64,000 bases of DNA from Batillaria attramentaria (taxonomy: Eukaryota > Mollusca > Gastropoda > Batillariidae). The stretch is taken from assembly GCA_018292915.2 (NCBI GenBank), contig JACVVK020000339.1:402501-466500 (forward strand). The letters are read 5' to 3'. Numbering within the stretch: the first letter of the stretch is position 1; each line of letters starts with the position of its first letter. Shown here piece after piece: positions 27,300 through 38,645 of this stretch. A program made the position numbers and the translations under genes. Under the pieces are notes generated by a model, which had not been told where the DNA came from, did not search any database, and was given only the letters and a program-made list of their open reading frames with translations.

Positions 27300-28178
27300 A
27301 TAAAATGCGCTGCTTGACTATGCTGTGGCATGACTCATCTTGCCCTCAAGGGATAAATAAAGTAGTATTGAATTGAAGTGAATTGAATTGAATTGAATAG
27401 TGAATTAAAATTCTCATCCTTAACAGCATTAGACTCTTCAGTTGTGAAATGTTGTCCAAGAAAATTAACTGAAATTTATAGGAAAGTCAAATGACTGCAA
27501 GGAATGAGAAAAAGGCAAACAGTGCCACTTTCAGTTTGAAACCGCCAGCATTAGAATGTTTAATGAGAAGGTTTGAAGTTTGTGTTTTTTTTTTCATCTA
27601 AAATGTTTGTCCACATAAAAGAATTTTGTTTAAAAAGTGAGTGGTTTACAGAAGGAATGCACGTAACATATAGTAATGGCGTTTAAGCACCTGACTGTTT
27701 ATGTGCATTTCATAGTGCAACTGCAAGGTGGTGGTGGTTTTTTTTCATGGCAGGTGAGCCAGTGTCTGTGTCTCCCTCACGTCTGTTACTAATGTCAGTC
27801 ACTGAGTGTGAAGTACTAACCATCAAACTGAAGCTGTAGTGCAACTTTCTTTTCTGATGGGAGGGGGTGGTGGGGGGTGGGTGTTTTCAAAGTACATTCT
27901 GTGATCGTGGAGTGTAGAGGCCATGTCATGTTGTCAGAGACGGACCGATCTCCCAGCGAAAGGAATGCTGTCAAACAAACTGGACAAGAAGAGTGGGATG
28001 AAAGGAAGTGGGGCACTGCGTAATTCAGACTTGGGCTACATAACGGAGGCTCGGGCGTTACATCTGTCAGAAATTTATTTGTGTCGGCGCAGCAGCATCA
28101 CAAAACTGTTCAACAGTTGCCTTTGTGCACAACATCATCTTGTAAGACTTGAAGAATATTGTGCAGTGACTTGCCACA
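27300..28178 (+). other. Spacer between the two small heat-shock genes
   Basis: Holds a (TTGAA)n tail-like tract at about 27365-27400, T-runs and G-rich bits near 27856-27880. No gene recognised; presumably contains the promoter of copy 2. Confidence 0.4.
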
Positions 28179-28814
28179 ATGTCGACCCATACAATGGCTT
28201 CCCAATTTGCTTCCCCTGCAGTGCGTCAGGTTCCTCTACACATTGAGATGCCGCCGCAATCTGTACCAACAGTGCGATGGGATTATGTCTCACCAGGTCG
28301 AATCACTGCCGAACACCAGCTGCATCTCTTGGATCAGGACATGCGGCGATTGGCTGGTGAGATGAGCCGACTGCAGCGTGAGACAGGGATGTACGCAACT
28401 CCGACCTTGGCCGACTTTGATCCCAAGCCTTTCTCCGGTGACTTTTTCACTGCCGCCGGAGGTGGGGTGCATGCAGAGAGCTGGCGTAAGAAGGAGAATT
28501 TTCACCTGGAGAACCCAGTGGTGAAGGATCGCGATGGACGACACCAGTTCCGACTGGAATTTGACCTGCGTCAGTTCAAGCCGGAAGAGATCGCGGTCAG
28601 CACAGAGGGACGTCAGCTGACCGTTCAGGCACGACACGAGGAGAATGACGAGGGGAAGAAAGCACGCCGCGAGTATTTCCGGCAGTACACCATCCCGAAT
28701 GACGTTGACCCCATGACCTTGGTTTCACGACAAAGCCACACTGGGATACTGTCGGTCTACGCTCCCCTGCCTGTAGGGAGTGAGTCGCAGAGCATTACCA
28801 TCACACGCAAATAG
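28179..28814 (+). CDS. Small heat-shock protein (alpha-crystallin family), copy 2
   Basis: Single exon of 211 aa (start at 28179, or MASQ at 28194). Same architecture as copy 1: variable N-terminus, a helix LLDQDMRRLAGEMSRLQRE, shared FDPKPF, then a core from HAESWRKKENFHL through QARHEE that differs from copy 1 at only two residues over about 60 (D/E and H/R). C-terminal I-x-I motif ITI. The N-terminal third and C-terminal tail have diverged far more than the core, which points to tandem duplication with selection or gene conversion on the chaperone domain. Confidence 0.93.
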   Translation: MSTHTMASQFASPAVRQVPLHIEMPPQSVPTVRWDYVSPGRITAEHQLHLLDQDMRRLAGEMSRLQRETGMYATPTLADFDPKPFSGDFFTAAGGGVHAESWRKKENFHLENPVVKDRDGRHQFRLEFDLRQFKPEEIAVSTEGRQLTVQARHEENDEGKKARREYFRQYTIPNDVDPMTLVSRQSHTGILSVYAPLPVGSESQSITITRK

Positions 28815-29711
28815 ACAAGTCAAACATGCTGCTGAAGCCTGGAGAAGTAACTAACTGTATCATAGTGTGTACCATGTGTCTTGTGCTGCACTCAACAAGC
28901 CAGTTCTGGTCCACATGAAGAAGTGAAGAATTGCATCGTAATCAGCTTTTGTCATTACATTTTCTGGCAGAACAATACTCAATATGGATGAATAACGCAA
29001 AAACTACAGTACGTGCTCCTTGTGTGCTTATATGATTTTTTTTTTTTAATCAGAAACAAGATGGAGTAACAGCAAGAGGAAATCAAAGTCAGATGGTCAC
29101 AGAGTGCCACAGGCTGGTGTTCCTGTGTACAGCGTGTTTTCATGTGTTTGTCAGGTCCTTCTCCCAGTTATCGCTGCTCAGAAAATCCTGAGAAGGTTTG
29201 TGTCAAGCGTGACCTTGGACCGGAGCACTACCAATAATAACAATGGTCTGGTTATTCATCACCCTGTTTCACCAAGTCACCAGTGGCTCTGTGACTGTCC
29301 AGGGACTGTTCACGCTCCAGTGCACTCCTGCTCAGCAAGCAATATATATATAAGGAGGATTCTGTCTACCCAACCCAGTAGCATACATAAAGTTCTATAT
29401 CAGCAGGACTGTTAGTCTTGTGGTGTTTCAAAGTAGATTCTTTTCTCACAGAGTGAAATTTGTAGTCTCCAAATCATAACAAGTAGGTCAAATTCCTAAT
29501 TCCAAACTGGCCTTGGACAATTTAAGGTTATAGAAATGTTTGAGGTACACAAACTGTGAACAGTTTTTATGCTTTTGTTGTTGTTTGGTGGTTTGTGTTT
29601 TCAATCTTTTGGAACCCAACCCCCCCCCCCCCCCCTTTTTTTTTTTCTTCTCTTCTTGTTTTGTGCAAGATTATGTCTTGTGAAGTAAACTGCTAATTGA
29701 GAATCTGTACC
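28815..29711. other. 3' flank of small heat-shock copy 2
   Basis: No gene recognised. T-run at 29037-29048 and a poly-C/poly-T tract at about 29620-29647. Confidence 0.4.
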
Positions 29712-29831
29712 AGCCTACTCATTCATTCAGTACCAGAATACTCACTCAATACCAAAATACTCACTCAGTACCAGAATACTCACTCAGTACCAGAATACTC
29801 ACTCAGTACCAGAATACTCACTCAGTACCAG
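29712..29831 (+). repeat. 19-bp minisatellite (ACTCACTCAGTACCAGAAT)
   Basis: About six copies, the first two with small differences. Confidence 0.92.
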
Positions 29832-29988
29832 GTCTATTAAAGTTGCTGTGAATTAAAGCCAGTGTTGTTTTCCATTTTTTTCTACCATATTACAATGTAC
29901 CAGTAATTAATATGCATGTAATACTAATAGTGTCTTGTGGATGGATTTTTCACAGTGCTCTACCTTTGATGTACGAGGTGAAGGTGTG

Positions 29989-30022
29989 CATCTCTCTCTC
30001 TCTCTCTCCCTCCCTCTCTCTC

Positions 30023-30116
<94 letters not shown>
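29989..30116 (+). repeat. (TC)n(CA)n microsatellite
   Basis: About 38 TC/CC-interrupted repeats then about 26 CA dinucleotides. Confidence 0.95.
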
Positions 30117-30121
<5 letters not shown>

Positions 30122-30378
30122 GAGAAAAGTACTGCTTTCTTCATATACATAAGTACAACTGAGAGAAACATCTGAACAAAGCAAGGCTAATCCTAATCCA
30201 CATTTTAATATTGGACGCTTTTCCTGCAATAACCAACCAGACTTAATTAAGGTGGTGAATGTGATATTAGTGACAGGGAGCTGAGAGATGGTGGAGATGT
30301 AGTGATCTGTTAGGATGTACTGTACTGTACGGAAGTATGCAGGCCCTACCATGTGGAACCCACTGCAGTCACACTGAT

Positions 30379-30380
30379 AC

Positions 30381-30411
<31 letters not shown>

Positions 30412-30432
30412 CCCGCTGCAGTCACACTGATA

Positions 30433-30472
<40 letters not shown>

Positions 30473-30740
30473 GCACACACGCACACACACGCACACACAC
30501 ACACTGACACACACTGACACACACTGATACAACACACACACACACACACACGCTCACACACACACATGTACACACACACACACATGTACACACACACACA
30601 CATGTACACACACACACACATGTACACACACACACACACACAACACACACACACACACACATGTACACACACACACACACACACACACATGTACACACAC
30701 ACACACACACACACATGTACACACACACACACACACACAT

Positions 30741-30776
<36 letters not shown>
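30379..30776 (+). repeat. Compound (CA)n array with TGTACACA interruptions
   Basis: Two CA tracts separated by a repeated AACCCGCTGCAGTCACACTGATAC block (also at about 30358), then CA runs regularly broken by ATGT, giving (CACACACATGTA)n units of variable length. Confidence 0.93.
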
Positions 30777-30778
<2 letters not shown>

Positions 30779-30934
30779 CCTTCTGATTACAGGTGTTACT
30801 AGAGTTGTAACACTAGCGGACAGTGAATGCCAGATTTGCTCATGTTTTCAAAGACATTCCCAAAGTAAGGGTAGAAACAGGAGCGTCCCTGAATGAAGGT
30901 GAAAATAGATTACAGCAGCTCCAAGGTGTCCGTC

Positions 30935-31031
30935 GGGGGGGGGGAGAAAAGGGGGGGGGGGGGGATGCATGGGCGGCGTCTCTGGAGACAGGTGCACATG
31001 GGGGGGGGGGGGAGGGAGGGGGGGGCTGTAG
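30935..31031 (+). repeat. G-run cluster with quadruplex potential
   Basis: At least five runs of 8 or more G within 100 bp, separated by short A-containing spacers. Confidence 0.85.
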
Positions 31032-31211
31032 CCGGTCTTCAAAGTGATTTACTGGTCACAAGGGGTTGTTAGGCGGCAGTTGGCAAGGATGTTGTTTGGT
31101 CACCAAACATGTTGTTACTTGTACATTCACGTATGGTCTGTCTCAGTTTAGCGCCGCCACACATCAGTTACCTGGCAGCTGATGACACTTGACTAGCAAT
31201 GATGAAGGGCC

Positions 31212-31300
31212 GTGTGTGTGTGTGTGTCTGTGTGGTGTGTGTCTGTGTCTGTGTGTGTGGTGTGTCTGTGTGTGTGGTGTGTGTCTGTGTCTGTGTGTCC
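31212..31300 (+). repeat. (GT)n-rich compound microsatellite
   Basis: GT tracts with CTGTGTCTGTGTG variants, followed at 31339-31353 and 31457-31468 by G-runs. Confidence 0.85.
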
Positions 31301-31511
31301 TGAGCCCCAGCGGGATTATTTCAATTTAACACTGGGTTGGGGGGGGGGGGGGGGAGCAGAAAGAAAAGATTTGAGAACCACCATACCAAGAGATGTAAAC
31401 CACTACAAACAACACACCACTGTTTGTATAACATCGAGAGAGGATTTTAAATAAAGGGGGGGGGGGGAGGGACCTGAATTCTGCTGAGCGACTGCCAGTA
31501 CATTGCAAATT

Positions 31512-33488
31512 TTGAGCGCGTGTGTGAGGGAGAGATGGAGGATTAACGCGTGTGAGGGAGAGATGGAGGATTAACGTGTGTGACTGAGGGAGAGATGGAG
31601 GATTAACGTGTGTGAGGGAGAGATGGAGGATTAACGTGTGTGACTGAGGGAGAGATGGAGGATTAACGTGTGTGAGGGAGAGATGGAGGATTAACGTGTG
31701 TGACTGAGGGAGAGATGGAGGATTAACGTGTGTGAGGGAGAGATGGAGGATTAACGTGTGTGAGGGAGAGATGGAGGATTAACGTGTGTGAGGGAGAGAT
31801 GGGGGATTAACGTGTGTGAGGGAGAGATGGAGGATTAACGTGTGTGAGGGAGAGATGGAGGATTAACGTGTGTGAGGGAGAGATGGGGGATTAACGTGTG
31901 TGAGGGAGAGATGGAGGATTAACGTGTGTGAGGGAGAGATGGAGGATTAACGTGTGTGAGGGAGAGATGGGGGATTAACGTGTGTGAGGGAGAGATGGAG
32001 GATTAACGTGTGTGAGGGAGAGATGGAGGATTAACGTGTGTGAGGGAGAGATGGAGGATTAACGTGTGTGACTGAGGGAGAGATGGAGGATTAACGTGTG
32101 TGACTGAGGGAGAGATGGAGGATTAACGTGTGTGAGGGAGAGATGGAGGATTAACGTGTGTGACTGAGGGAGAGATGGAGGATTAACGTGTGTGACTGAG
32201 GGAGAGACGGAGGAATAACGTGTGTGAGGGAGAGACGGAGGATTAACGTGTGTGAGGGAGAGACGGAGGATTAACGTGTGTGAGGGAGAGATGGAGGATT
32301 AACGTGTGTGAGGGAGAGATGGAGGATTAACGTGTGTGACTGAGGGAGAGATGGAGGATTAACGTGTGTGAGGGAGAGATGGAGGATTAACGTGTGTGAG
32401 GGAGAGATGGAGGATTAACGTGTGTGGGAGAGATGGAGGATTAACATGTGTGAGGGAGAGATGGAGGATTAACGTGTGTGAGGGAGAGATGGAGGATTAA
32501 CGTGTGTGAGGGAGAGATGGAGGATTAACGTGTGTGAGGGAGAGATGGAGGATTAACGTGTGTGAGGGAGAGATGGAGGATTAACGTGTGTGAGGGAGAG
32601 ATGGAGGATTAACGTGTGTGAGGGAGAGACGGAGGATTAACGTGTGTGAGGGAGAGATGGAGGATTAACGTGTGTGAGGGAGAGATGAAGGATTAACGTG
32701 TGTGACTGAGGAAGAGATGGAGGATTAACGTGTGTGAGGGAGAGATGGAGGATTAACGTGTGTGAGGGAGAGATGGAGGATTAACGTGTGTGAGGGAGAG
32801 ATGGAGGATTAACGCGTGTGAGGGAGAGACGGAGGATTAACGTGTGTGAGGGAGAGACGGAGGATTAACGTGTGTGAGGGAGAGACGGAGGATTAACGTG
32901 TGTGAGGGAGAGACGGAGGATTAACGTGTGTGAGGGAGAGACGGAGGATTAACGTGTGTGAGGGAGAGACGGAGGATTAACGTGTGTGAGGGAGAGATGG
33001 AGGATTAACGTGTGTGAGGGAGAGATGGAGGATTAACGTGTGTGGGAGAGATGGAGGATTAACGTGTGTGAGGGAGAGATGGAGGATTAACGTGTGTGAG
33101 GGAGAGATGGAGGATTAACGTGTGTGAGGGAGAGATGGGGGATTAACGTGTGTGAGGGAGAGATGGGGGATTAACGTGTGTGAGGGAGAGATGGGGGATT
33201 AACGTGTGTGAGGGAGAGATGGAGGATTAACGTGTGTGAGGGAGAGATGGAGGATTAACGTGTGTGAGGGAGAGATGGAGGATTAACGTGTGTGAGGGAG
33301 AGATGGAGGATTAACGTGTGTGAGGGAGAGATGGAGGATTAACGTGTGTGAGGGAGAGACGGAGGATTAACGTGTGTGAGGGAGAGACGGAGGATTAACG
33401 TGTGTGAGGGAGAGACGGAGGATTAACGTGTGTGAGGGAGAGATGGAGGATTAACGTGTGTGAGGGAGAGACGGAGGATTAACGTGTG
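31512..33488 (+). repeat. 28-bp minisatellite (AGGGAGAGATGGAGGATTAACGTGTGTG), about 70 copies
   Basis: Nearly 2 kb of head-to-tail units. Variants: a 32-bp form with ACTG inserted after GTGTGTG, mostly in the first half; ATGGGGG; ACGGAGG; and rare GTGTGTGGGAG deletions. Variants cluster in blocks. It ends about 0.5 kb before the RBM18 start-codon exon, which has its own acceptor, so the array may lie in the first RBM18 intron or promoter. Confidence 0.97.
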
Positions 33489-33592
33489 AACTACTGTTGC
33501 AACAACCGATCGATGTCACCTACCAGTGCTGCTGTATTTGTGACAGTCAGACTTGTGTAGTGTGGCTCAGTTGGGCGTTTGCTGGTTCGGTG

Positions 33593-33692
<100 letters not shown>

Positions 33693-33743
33693 TTTAATCC
33701 AAACAGAAACACCAACCACCAGTAGCAACAAAACAAAACACAA

Positions 33744-33863
33744 ACCACACTTCCCCTCCCCATCAAACCACACTTCCCCTCCCCATCAAACCACACTTCC
33801 CCTCCCCATCAAACCACACTTCCCCTCCCCATCAAACCACACTTCCCCTCCCCATCAAACCAC
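33744..33863 (+). repeat. 23-bp minisatellite (AAACCACACTTCCCCTCCCCATC)
   Basis: Five near-identical copies just upstream of the RBM18 coding start. Confidence 0.94.
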
Positions 33864-33989
33864 AGCAAAATACAGTAAAACAACCGCCTCCCCCCACTTC
33901 TCCTTCCAAATAAGAAAAGAAAAAAAAAGCGTATGTGTAATGAATGTTTTATTGGCTTGTGTGCAGACTGTTGGCCGTATTCCGTCATC

Positions 33990-34831
33990 ATGAGTGGTAT
34001 TGGTGGGAAGATGCCCTTGCCAGCACCAGAAGAAAACTCGGAAAACGATCGAAGGCTGTGGATCGGCAACCTTGACCTTCGTATCACAGAGTAAGTGTCC
34101 CACGTGCTGCTGGTGCATGTCTGGGTGAAAGTGTTCAATTTATTTAGGAGACGAGTTAGATGTATCAAGAGCACAGTCATCACTGGTTGTGTCTTGTTGC
34201 TCCCCCCCCCCCCCTTTTTTATGTTGTTTCCATAGTAATGGAAACAACATCATAGGATGGGCTAAAATTTCCACGTTTATAGGCAAACATATGTGGTACA
34301 AACGCACGTCACTGCCGATCTCCCGCAGAGACGATTTTGCAAGTGTAACTCTGACAATGACGTAAGAAGTGGTGTTTGTGAGGTCCTTACAGCTTCCCAA
34401 CAGATAGGCACCTTAAAAATCATCATTATCAATATTCGCACGAAAATGTTGTGAAACTCTTGTGAGCAGCAAACTTTTATCACATTGACGGTAGTGCTGT
34501 AGCTGTGCAAGACAGGTGTCCGTGTACGTGTAGCTCCAAACAGAGACATAGATAAGATCTTATCTCTGCTCCAAATGACAGGTGCCCGTGTACACTATAA
34601 ATGTATACATGCGTTATGCCGGCAGGTTGTTCACAGTGTAGCACAAGTGTTGACAGAAAGTCTGTGTTTACAGGTTTGTGCTGCTGAAACTGGTTCAGAA
34701 GTTTGGCAAGCCCGAGCGCTTCGACTTCATCTACCATACCTCCGGCCCTGACAAGGGAAAGCCGCGTGGCTACTGCTTTGTCACTTTCCCCTCAAAACAA
34801 GTCAGTTGTAGATTGATATTTTGTGTGTGTG

Positions 34832-34863
<32 letters not shown>

Positions 34864-36547
34864 TGCGTGTGTGCGTGTGTGTGTGCGTGTGTGTGTGTGG
34901 CGGGGGGGGGGGGTTGTACATAATCATGCATAAAAGGGAGCTTGTGCATTTGGTTTGGTTTGTCGACATGTCACTTGGAAAAAAGAAAGTGCTGATTAAC
35001 TAGGGGTTGGTTGAGTTACCAAGGTTTACACAACCACATGTTTTCCTGATCGCTGTAACACCCCAGTTTATTTTAAGCTGTAACTGACGGTGAGTCTTGT
35101 CTCAAGCATGTGTTAAAAGAAAAATTGTGAATCCATAGGTGGGCAGTTCAAAAGTCTGAATTGAACAGAATTCAGTTGGACGCACTCCAGAATAGCTATT
35201 GGTCCCCCTTGAGCGTCTCTGTCTTCTTGTAGAGATGTTATTGTTTTACACCTGAGTACTTACCATGTGTCTGTATTGATTGTTGTTGTTTTTCAGTTAG
35301 CAGAGAGGGCGATTGCCGGCTTAAATGGGAAGATGGCCTTGTCACGTCGCCTCATCGTCCACTGGGCCAACGAGAAATTTCAGCCCGTGAGTGTTGATAG
35401 ACAGCCTGTCAGAAAAACAGCTGATGCTTAGCAAGCACTCAACTTTATTGTATAGGGAAATATATACATGTGTTGTTCTAACCTGATGACTCATGATACA
35501 TTTGACACAACAAATTTAGCAGGTTATTCTCTGTGTTCCAGTGTATCTTTAATTTTATCTGCAGTATAACAGTGAAAAACTTCAAACATGTCCACAGAAT
35601 GTGCAACACTTGTTTCATCGTCAAACTACAGTACTGAATTAAAAAAAAAAATTGATCAACTAATCAGCAAATGCCAATTAATGGTCTCCCATGATTACTA
35701 GAGGTAACAAATGTGAAAAGCAGGATGTTGTATAATGATGTATGTGAACTGGTGACCGTGTTATGTTATTACATGTTACATCTGTGTTGATATAATTGTG
35801 GTGGTGGTGGTTGTGTCTTGTACAGGAGCCTCAGCCTCCACTGGTCAGTAAACCAGCACCAGAACAAACACCAGCCGAACAACACAGCACGCAGACAACA
35901 CACGACAGGTTGTGTGTAGTTTACAACTTGACTTACGCACTACTTCAGCTGTATGGGGGATGCCCGACAGCATCTGTACACTTTCATTGTTGTTGTTGAA
36001 CTTGTTATGCTTGTTGATTGATATCATGAAGTGGTTGAGGGAGAGTATACATGTCTCTTTTGGTTTTTACTCCCCGTTGTTAAGTCCCTCCGTACAGATG
36101 CACAGCCACTTGCTGACTTGGAACAGTAATCCCACCTTAAAAACATTGGGCATACCGCAAATGGGTTGATACTGTAAAGCTAAAAATGATTTTAGATTTT
36201 TTTATTTTTTTTTTTTTGATTATTGTATGGGGCTATCTTGATAACAGTGGGCTGTAACTGTAAGCGTCATATACTTCCTATTTCTGTTTTCAGTCTACGG
36301 AAAATACTGACTTTGAGCTGTTTTCTTCTCTACTTGCAGCACGGAGAGCAAGATCCACGCCATCGAAGCCAAGCTGATGTCCATGCAGCAGACCCAGAAA
36401 GATTTTGGACTCTCGGAACTGCCCGCGGCGCCACCTGGCTCCAGTCGTTACAGCAGCGCCAACGCCGTGCAGACCAAACAAAACAAACCATCCAGCAGCA
36501 GACGTCGGCCTTATGTCCCACACAACCACAGATCACGGCGAAGATGA
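33990..36547 (+). CDS. RBM18: RNA-binding motif protein 18
   Basis: Small single-RRM protein, probably nuclear; its precise role is poorly known. Coding exons: 33990-34090, 34674-34800, 35297-35386, 35826-35908, 36340-36547 (TGA at 36545-36547). They sum to 609 nt (202 aa; human about 190). RRM at about residues 23-106: RNP2 is [11 protein letters not shown]1 is [10 protein letters not shown], then [24 protein letters not shown]. The C-terminal half is Gln/Thr/Pro-rich, then [10 protein letters not shown] and a basic tail ending in RSRRR; the KIKAIEAKL-like motif and basic end are typical of RBM18. A CAG at 33963-33965 looks like an acceptor, so an upstream non-coding exon is likely. Confidence 0.92.
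34221..34440 (+). mobile_element. Hairpin-headed repeat, short copy
   Basis: In RBM18 intron 1. After a poly-C/poly-T tract comes a perfect hairpin, ATGTTGTTTCCAT-AGTA-ATGGAAACAACAT (34221-34250), then CATAGGATGGGCTAAAATTT. The order poly-T, GTTGTTTC hairpin, AT-G-GA-GGGGC-AATTTT is the same as at 55159. The right end is not defined. Confidence 0.5.
34823..34913 (+). repeat. (GT)n/(GC)GT microsatellite and poly-G
   Basis: Directly after RBM18 exon 2 (donor GTCAGT at 34801). Confidence 0.9.
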
Positions 36548-37107
36548 TGTCCACCTGAGAACTAGAATGATATTGTCGGGGACGTGCGATTCTCAGTCTG
36601 ATTGCTTGGGTAGTACAATTTGTCGTCGTGGATTGTACACGTTGGCTGTGTCGATTGTACACGTTGGCTGTGTTGATTGTACACGTTGGCTGTGTCGATT
36701 GTACACGTTGGCTGTGTCGATTGTACACGTTGGCTGCATAAGGAAGTCACTTGGTGCAACTGTTTTGAATGGTGAACATTTTGTGAGATGTAGTAGGACC
36801 AAGAAAAGCTGTGGTGTTGAGCGTTACATGTGTGTAATTATCTCTCAGTTGTGAGGGAGAAAAATGTTTGACTAAGTGTATCGCGAGGCAGCAGCCAAAC
36901 AACAACTGTGGTAGGAAGCCTCGGCAAACAAAATCAATAGCGGAAATCCATGCCAGACGAAAACTACGCATACTGGTGGAGGCCATTTCAAATGAAGAGA
37001 GAAGCGGAAAGCGATGCTAACAGAAACTGTACACATGTACCGAACGTGTTTCAACAGGCTCGCACTAAATCTGTGTTCTACCTTTGTACTATTACATTTG
37101 AAATAAA
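36548..37107 (+). other. RBM18 3'UTR with polyadenylation signal
   Basis: Follows the stop. A 22-bp tandem repeat (GATTGTACACGTTGGCTGTGTC, about five copies, 36630-36736) lies in it, and AATAAA is at 37102-37107. Confidence 0.5.
36630..36736 (+). repeat. 22-bp minisatellite in RBM18 3'UTR
   Basis: Five copies with one T/C difference. It would be transcribed; GTACAC and GATTGTACAC give a Pumilio-site-like TGTACA in every unit, without the usual following TA. Confidence 0.9.
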
Positions 37108-37204
37108 ACTAACACAGTACGTACACAGCGTCCTCCATTGTAAATACATGTACAAGGTCATCTATAGTATTGCAGACTGAAATTAATTCATGGTACTAGC
37201 AACC

Positions 37205-37365
37205 TGCAGCACGAGAGCCTTGTGTCGTGGCAACTGGTACTGGTCGCAGCACGAGAGCCTCATGTTTTGGATACTGGTACTGGTCACCCGCAGGACGAGA
37301 GCCTCGTGTTTTGGCAACTGGTACTAGCCGCCCACAGCATGAGGGCCTCCTGGTGTGGACCTGCT
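37205..37365 (+). repeat. About 42-bp degenerate tandem repeat
   Basis: GCACGAGAGCCT(T/C)GTG...GGCAACTGGTACTGGTC recurs about 3.5 times; a related GCACGAAGGCCTCGTGTTGTGG is at about 37497. Confidence 0.8.
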
Positions 37366-38400
37366 CTCTGCCCTCAAAAGGCAAGCTATTAATTAAGCTA
37401 ACCACCAGTCACAGTTTCAGACGTTGGATGAAAAAAAAAAAAAAATCCACATCGCTAGGCCTTCATGCCGTGCCCAACTACTGCCAGTTGGCAAATGCAC
37501 GAAGGCCTCGTGTTGTGGCCAGACATATTAAAATTTACTTATGTGTTAGTGACAGTATATATGCACTTGTGTTACTTGGGAAGAAATGAGTTACTAAATA
37601 TGTAAGGTTGTTGGGTATTATAGAGATTTTGAATCTACTAGTTTGGAGCAAGCAACTATGCAAAAGTTCACTCTTGGAGAAGAGGTTAAAATACGTTTGA
37701 ATGAACTGCCATCTATATAAATTGTTGAGTTTGCCTGTCAACATGTGGAAGGCTGCATGTACACTGGATCAGATGTCTGTGAACACGTTTAGAGGTGATC
37801 TGACCTGTCAATCAAGAGCTTGTAAGCTCCAATGCCTTGTTGTTGTTGTTGTTGTTGTGAACTTCCATGTGAACTCAAACACAGTCAGGGATCCTGTTTG
37901 CCAAAGCTCTGAAATTATATGTTGCCAGTTTCTCTGTCTCAGTATTGTATTGTTTGCAACAAATTAAGAGAAAATGGGTGTTGGGAATATATTCTTGATG
38001 TACACAAATATTTGACAAGTCTAGAACTTTCATTGAGCAACTCATTGTGTGTTCAGATTCCTCTGGTGTATGTGTCATGTTGTGAATTTGAGTCGGCTAA
38101 TTAACCAAACCACCTTCAGATTATATCTTGTTGAGCGGAAAGATGAAAGTCATTTGATTGGATCATTCATTGGTTTGGTTTGGTTTGGTTTGATTTGGCT
38201 TGGAAACAAAGAAAGGAATGAAGGAAGGAACACATGTAAGTATGTGTGTGTTTAGCTTTAAATTGTATCAGTCGATTCCAAGATCCACAACAATACACAG
38301 AGCTACTGTGACACACGTGTGTAGTCGTTTGTGTATATGCGGTGCCATCGTACAGCGCATACAAAAACATCGTCTGCTAGAGTCTACTGCTTGCAACACT
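37366..38400. other. Intergenic DNA between RBM18 and POLR1H
   Basis: No gene recognised. Small (TTG)n at 37837-37858 and (GGTTT)n near 38171-38196. Confidence 0.4.
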
Positions 38401-38402
38401 AG

Positions 38403-38410
38403 TGACGTCA
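38403..38410. promoter_or_regulatory. CRE palindrome TGACGTCA upstream of POLR1H
   Basis: Exact consensus 236 bp before the POLR1H start codon, so likely within its promoter. Confidence 0.5.
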
Positions 38411-38645
38411 TTCCACTTGATAGGCGGGCAACACGGTAACACAAAGTACACACACTTTTCACACGTCGACTGTACAGTGAGAGAGAAACAGAGAGAGAGA
38501 GAGAAGATGGGTGTGAAGTCAATTTTATTCGCGAAAAAACGGCATGTTTGTCAGCTTTCGCTGATCATACATTTCCGTACATTTGGGTGAAAAGACGCAT
38601 ACACGAGTTGTCGTCCTTGCTCGTGCACATGGTGGAAAGTTAACA

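Noticed and set aside
30346..30776. Cys/Val-rich and Thr/His-rich open frames on both strands
   Set aside because: Pure (CA)n/(GT)n translation, not genes.
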